DNA of 64,000 nt, taken from assembly GCA_039090855.1 (NCBI GenBank), contig CM077011.1, forward strand, positions 38,149,501 through 38,213,500, read 5' to 3'. The translations under genes and the position numbers were made by a program. Shown in pieces: positions 63,092-64,000 of the stretch (position 1 is its first letter; each line of letters starts with the position of its first letter). The stretch comes from Macrothele yani (taxonomy: Eukaryota > Arthropoda > Arachnida > Araneae > Macrothelidae). The notes beneath the pieces were generated by a model, which saw only the letters and a list, made by a program, of their open reading frames with translations, was not told the origin of the DNA and searched no databases.

Positions 63092-63544
63092 TATAACGTC
63101 ATTTCTTTTCGTGTAGAGATCTTGTCGTTCTTATGTTATTTCTAAATCATTAGATATGAATACGATGCAATAGTTCCTAATTAAATGATTACGGCCAGAC
63201 GAATCATAAAACAGAAGCCAACTTGCGGGAATTCTTTTATTGTTCCCAGCACGAATTTCAGTAGCACTCCACAATTTTAAGACAGCAGATATCAGATTAC
63301 ATTTAATAATTGAACGCCTACAAACACACATCTACCACAGCAACTGTCATCTCGTCCTTTTATCTGTCGTTCTTATCTCATACATTCATGCGTTACGTTC
63401 ACTCTCAACTCAAGTGTGTTGCCAACAGTATTCTCGTAAGAGAGATGTCACGTTAAGTTGGGAAGTATAGCGGAGAACAATCTCAAAATTTACATGGAAA
63501 AAGAAACTAAAAATGAAAGTTAATTTAGAATAATATACGTCACA
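63092..63544 (-). repeat. 5' LTR of the gypsy-type element
   Basis: It starts TGTGACGTATATT on the minus strand and ends ATGACGTTATA. It matches the solo LTR at 51590 throughout (GTGACGTATATTATTCTAAA; GTTGGCAACACA; TTCGTCTGGCCGTAA; TAGGAACTAT). Length is about 453 bp. Confidence 0.82.
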
Positions 63545-63828
63545 GGGCATATGGGGGACATGGACATAGCTAAGGACACAGAGGTAGAATCGAGCCTGCA
63601 ACGTTAGACTCACAGTTCAATTTGTCTACGTTGAAAAAACGGTTGATTTGGTAACAGACGAATTTCTAAAACTTTTTGATGTTCCATTCTGTGCGAGCAT
63701 AATGTATAGAAAAATACATGTATACAAGCATGATGCGCCTTGAGAAGTTGAAGTTTCTTTTGAGGGTTGCGCCTTTTGTGCAGTTTTGAAATGAACATCT
63801 GGATTTACCCCACCGTCCTGTAACACTA

Positions 63829-64000
63829 CACCCATGAGCCATTACATCATGACCACCTCCAGCGTAGAGAATTGAGCGCGCCTGGAGATTGAACGGTGGC
63901 GCAGCTGAAGTTCACAGAGCAGTATATATACAACCCGAGGACCGGCTTTCGGCTAGTAGAGTATTCAGAGTCAGAATGGGAAAAACTGCCGATTTATCTT
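63829..64000 (+). mobile_element. Tc1 element, left part, cut by the window end
   Basis: It follows TA at 63827-63828 and begins CACCCATGAGCCATTACATC, continuing ATGACCACC, an inverted end of Tc1 type. ATG at 63976 begins a transposase (MGKTADLS) similar to the Tc-D start (MGKTKDLS). The rest lies outside the window. Confidence 0.7.

Larger units (their letters stand above)
61441..63544 (-). mobile_element. Ty3/gypsy-type LTR element, 3'-truncated
   Basis: On the minus strand: 5' LTR (63092-63544), primer-binding site, gag remnant, and protease remnant. It stops at about 61441 against a transposase fragment; the reverse transcriptase, integrase and 3' LTR are missing. Solo LTRs of the family are at 51590-52054 and 52933-53457. 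The order LTR, gag, protease fits Ty3/gypsy, but without the RT the superfamily is probable and not certain. Confidence 0.8.

Overview
This window looks like repeat-rich, intergenic nuclear DNA from an invertebrate, most likely an arthropod. The evidence is the repeat set: many Tc1/mariner-family DNA transposons, an RTE-type LINE, Penelope-like elements, short Ty3/gypsy-type LTRs, tRNA-derived SINEs with A-tails, and many microsatellites and minisatellites. I cannot name the species. A chelicerate or crustacean would fit, but that is only an impression. I found no convincing host protein-coding gene, rRNA, functional tRNA or CRISPR array. Nearly every long open frame belongs to a mobile element or to a simple repeat.

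Layout. 1-7.7 kb: SINE fragments, a decayed DUF4817-type transposase split by a solo LTR that carries a tRNA-like sequence, a tandem array with a CTCF-like motif about every 150 bp, and a SINE with an exact target duplication. 7.7-16 kb: mostly unassigned, AT-rich DNA (8.5-12.4 kb is strongly G-poor on the plus strand), plus a palindromic Penelope fragment. 16-27 kb: a complete IS630/mariner-like element, Tc1-A, a Tc1-F remnant, a minisatellite, and a Penelope element (PLE-A) with a GIY-YIG domain, into which two Tc1 elements (Tc-D and Tc-C) jumped; Tc-C has an intact transposase. 27-33 kb: a mariner remnant, a CpG-rich patch, a SINE, and a 146-bp tandem array with nuclear-receptor-like DR1 motifs. 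33-39 kb: a Tc1 transposase whose first catalytic region is amplified six times, a mariner remnant, a deletion derivative with both inverted ends, a Tc1 fragment and a MITE. 39.3-43 kb: a nearly full-length RTE LINE interrupted by a 497-bp TRIM (terminal-repeat retrotransposon in miniature). 43-50 kb: Tc1-B, a second Tc-C, and an RTE fragment folded into a palindrome. 50-56 kb: two solo gypsy-type LTRs and a MITE. 56.5-60.7 kb: Tc1-B copy 2 with a LINE and a Tc1-A copy nested inside. 61-63.5 kb: a gypsy-type element with LTR, primer-binding site, gag and protease remnants. The window ends inside the start of another Tc1 element.

The most unusual object is the TRIM at 41.4-41.9 kb and its solo LTR at 4.7 kb. 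Each 180-bp LTR contains a 72-nt tRNA-like sequence, the element has a primer-binding site and polypurine tract, and both insertions have 4-bp target duplications that restore the interrupted gene. Its LTR ends and primer-binding site resemble those of the gypsy-type family in the same window, which may be its helper.
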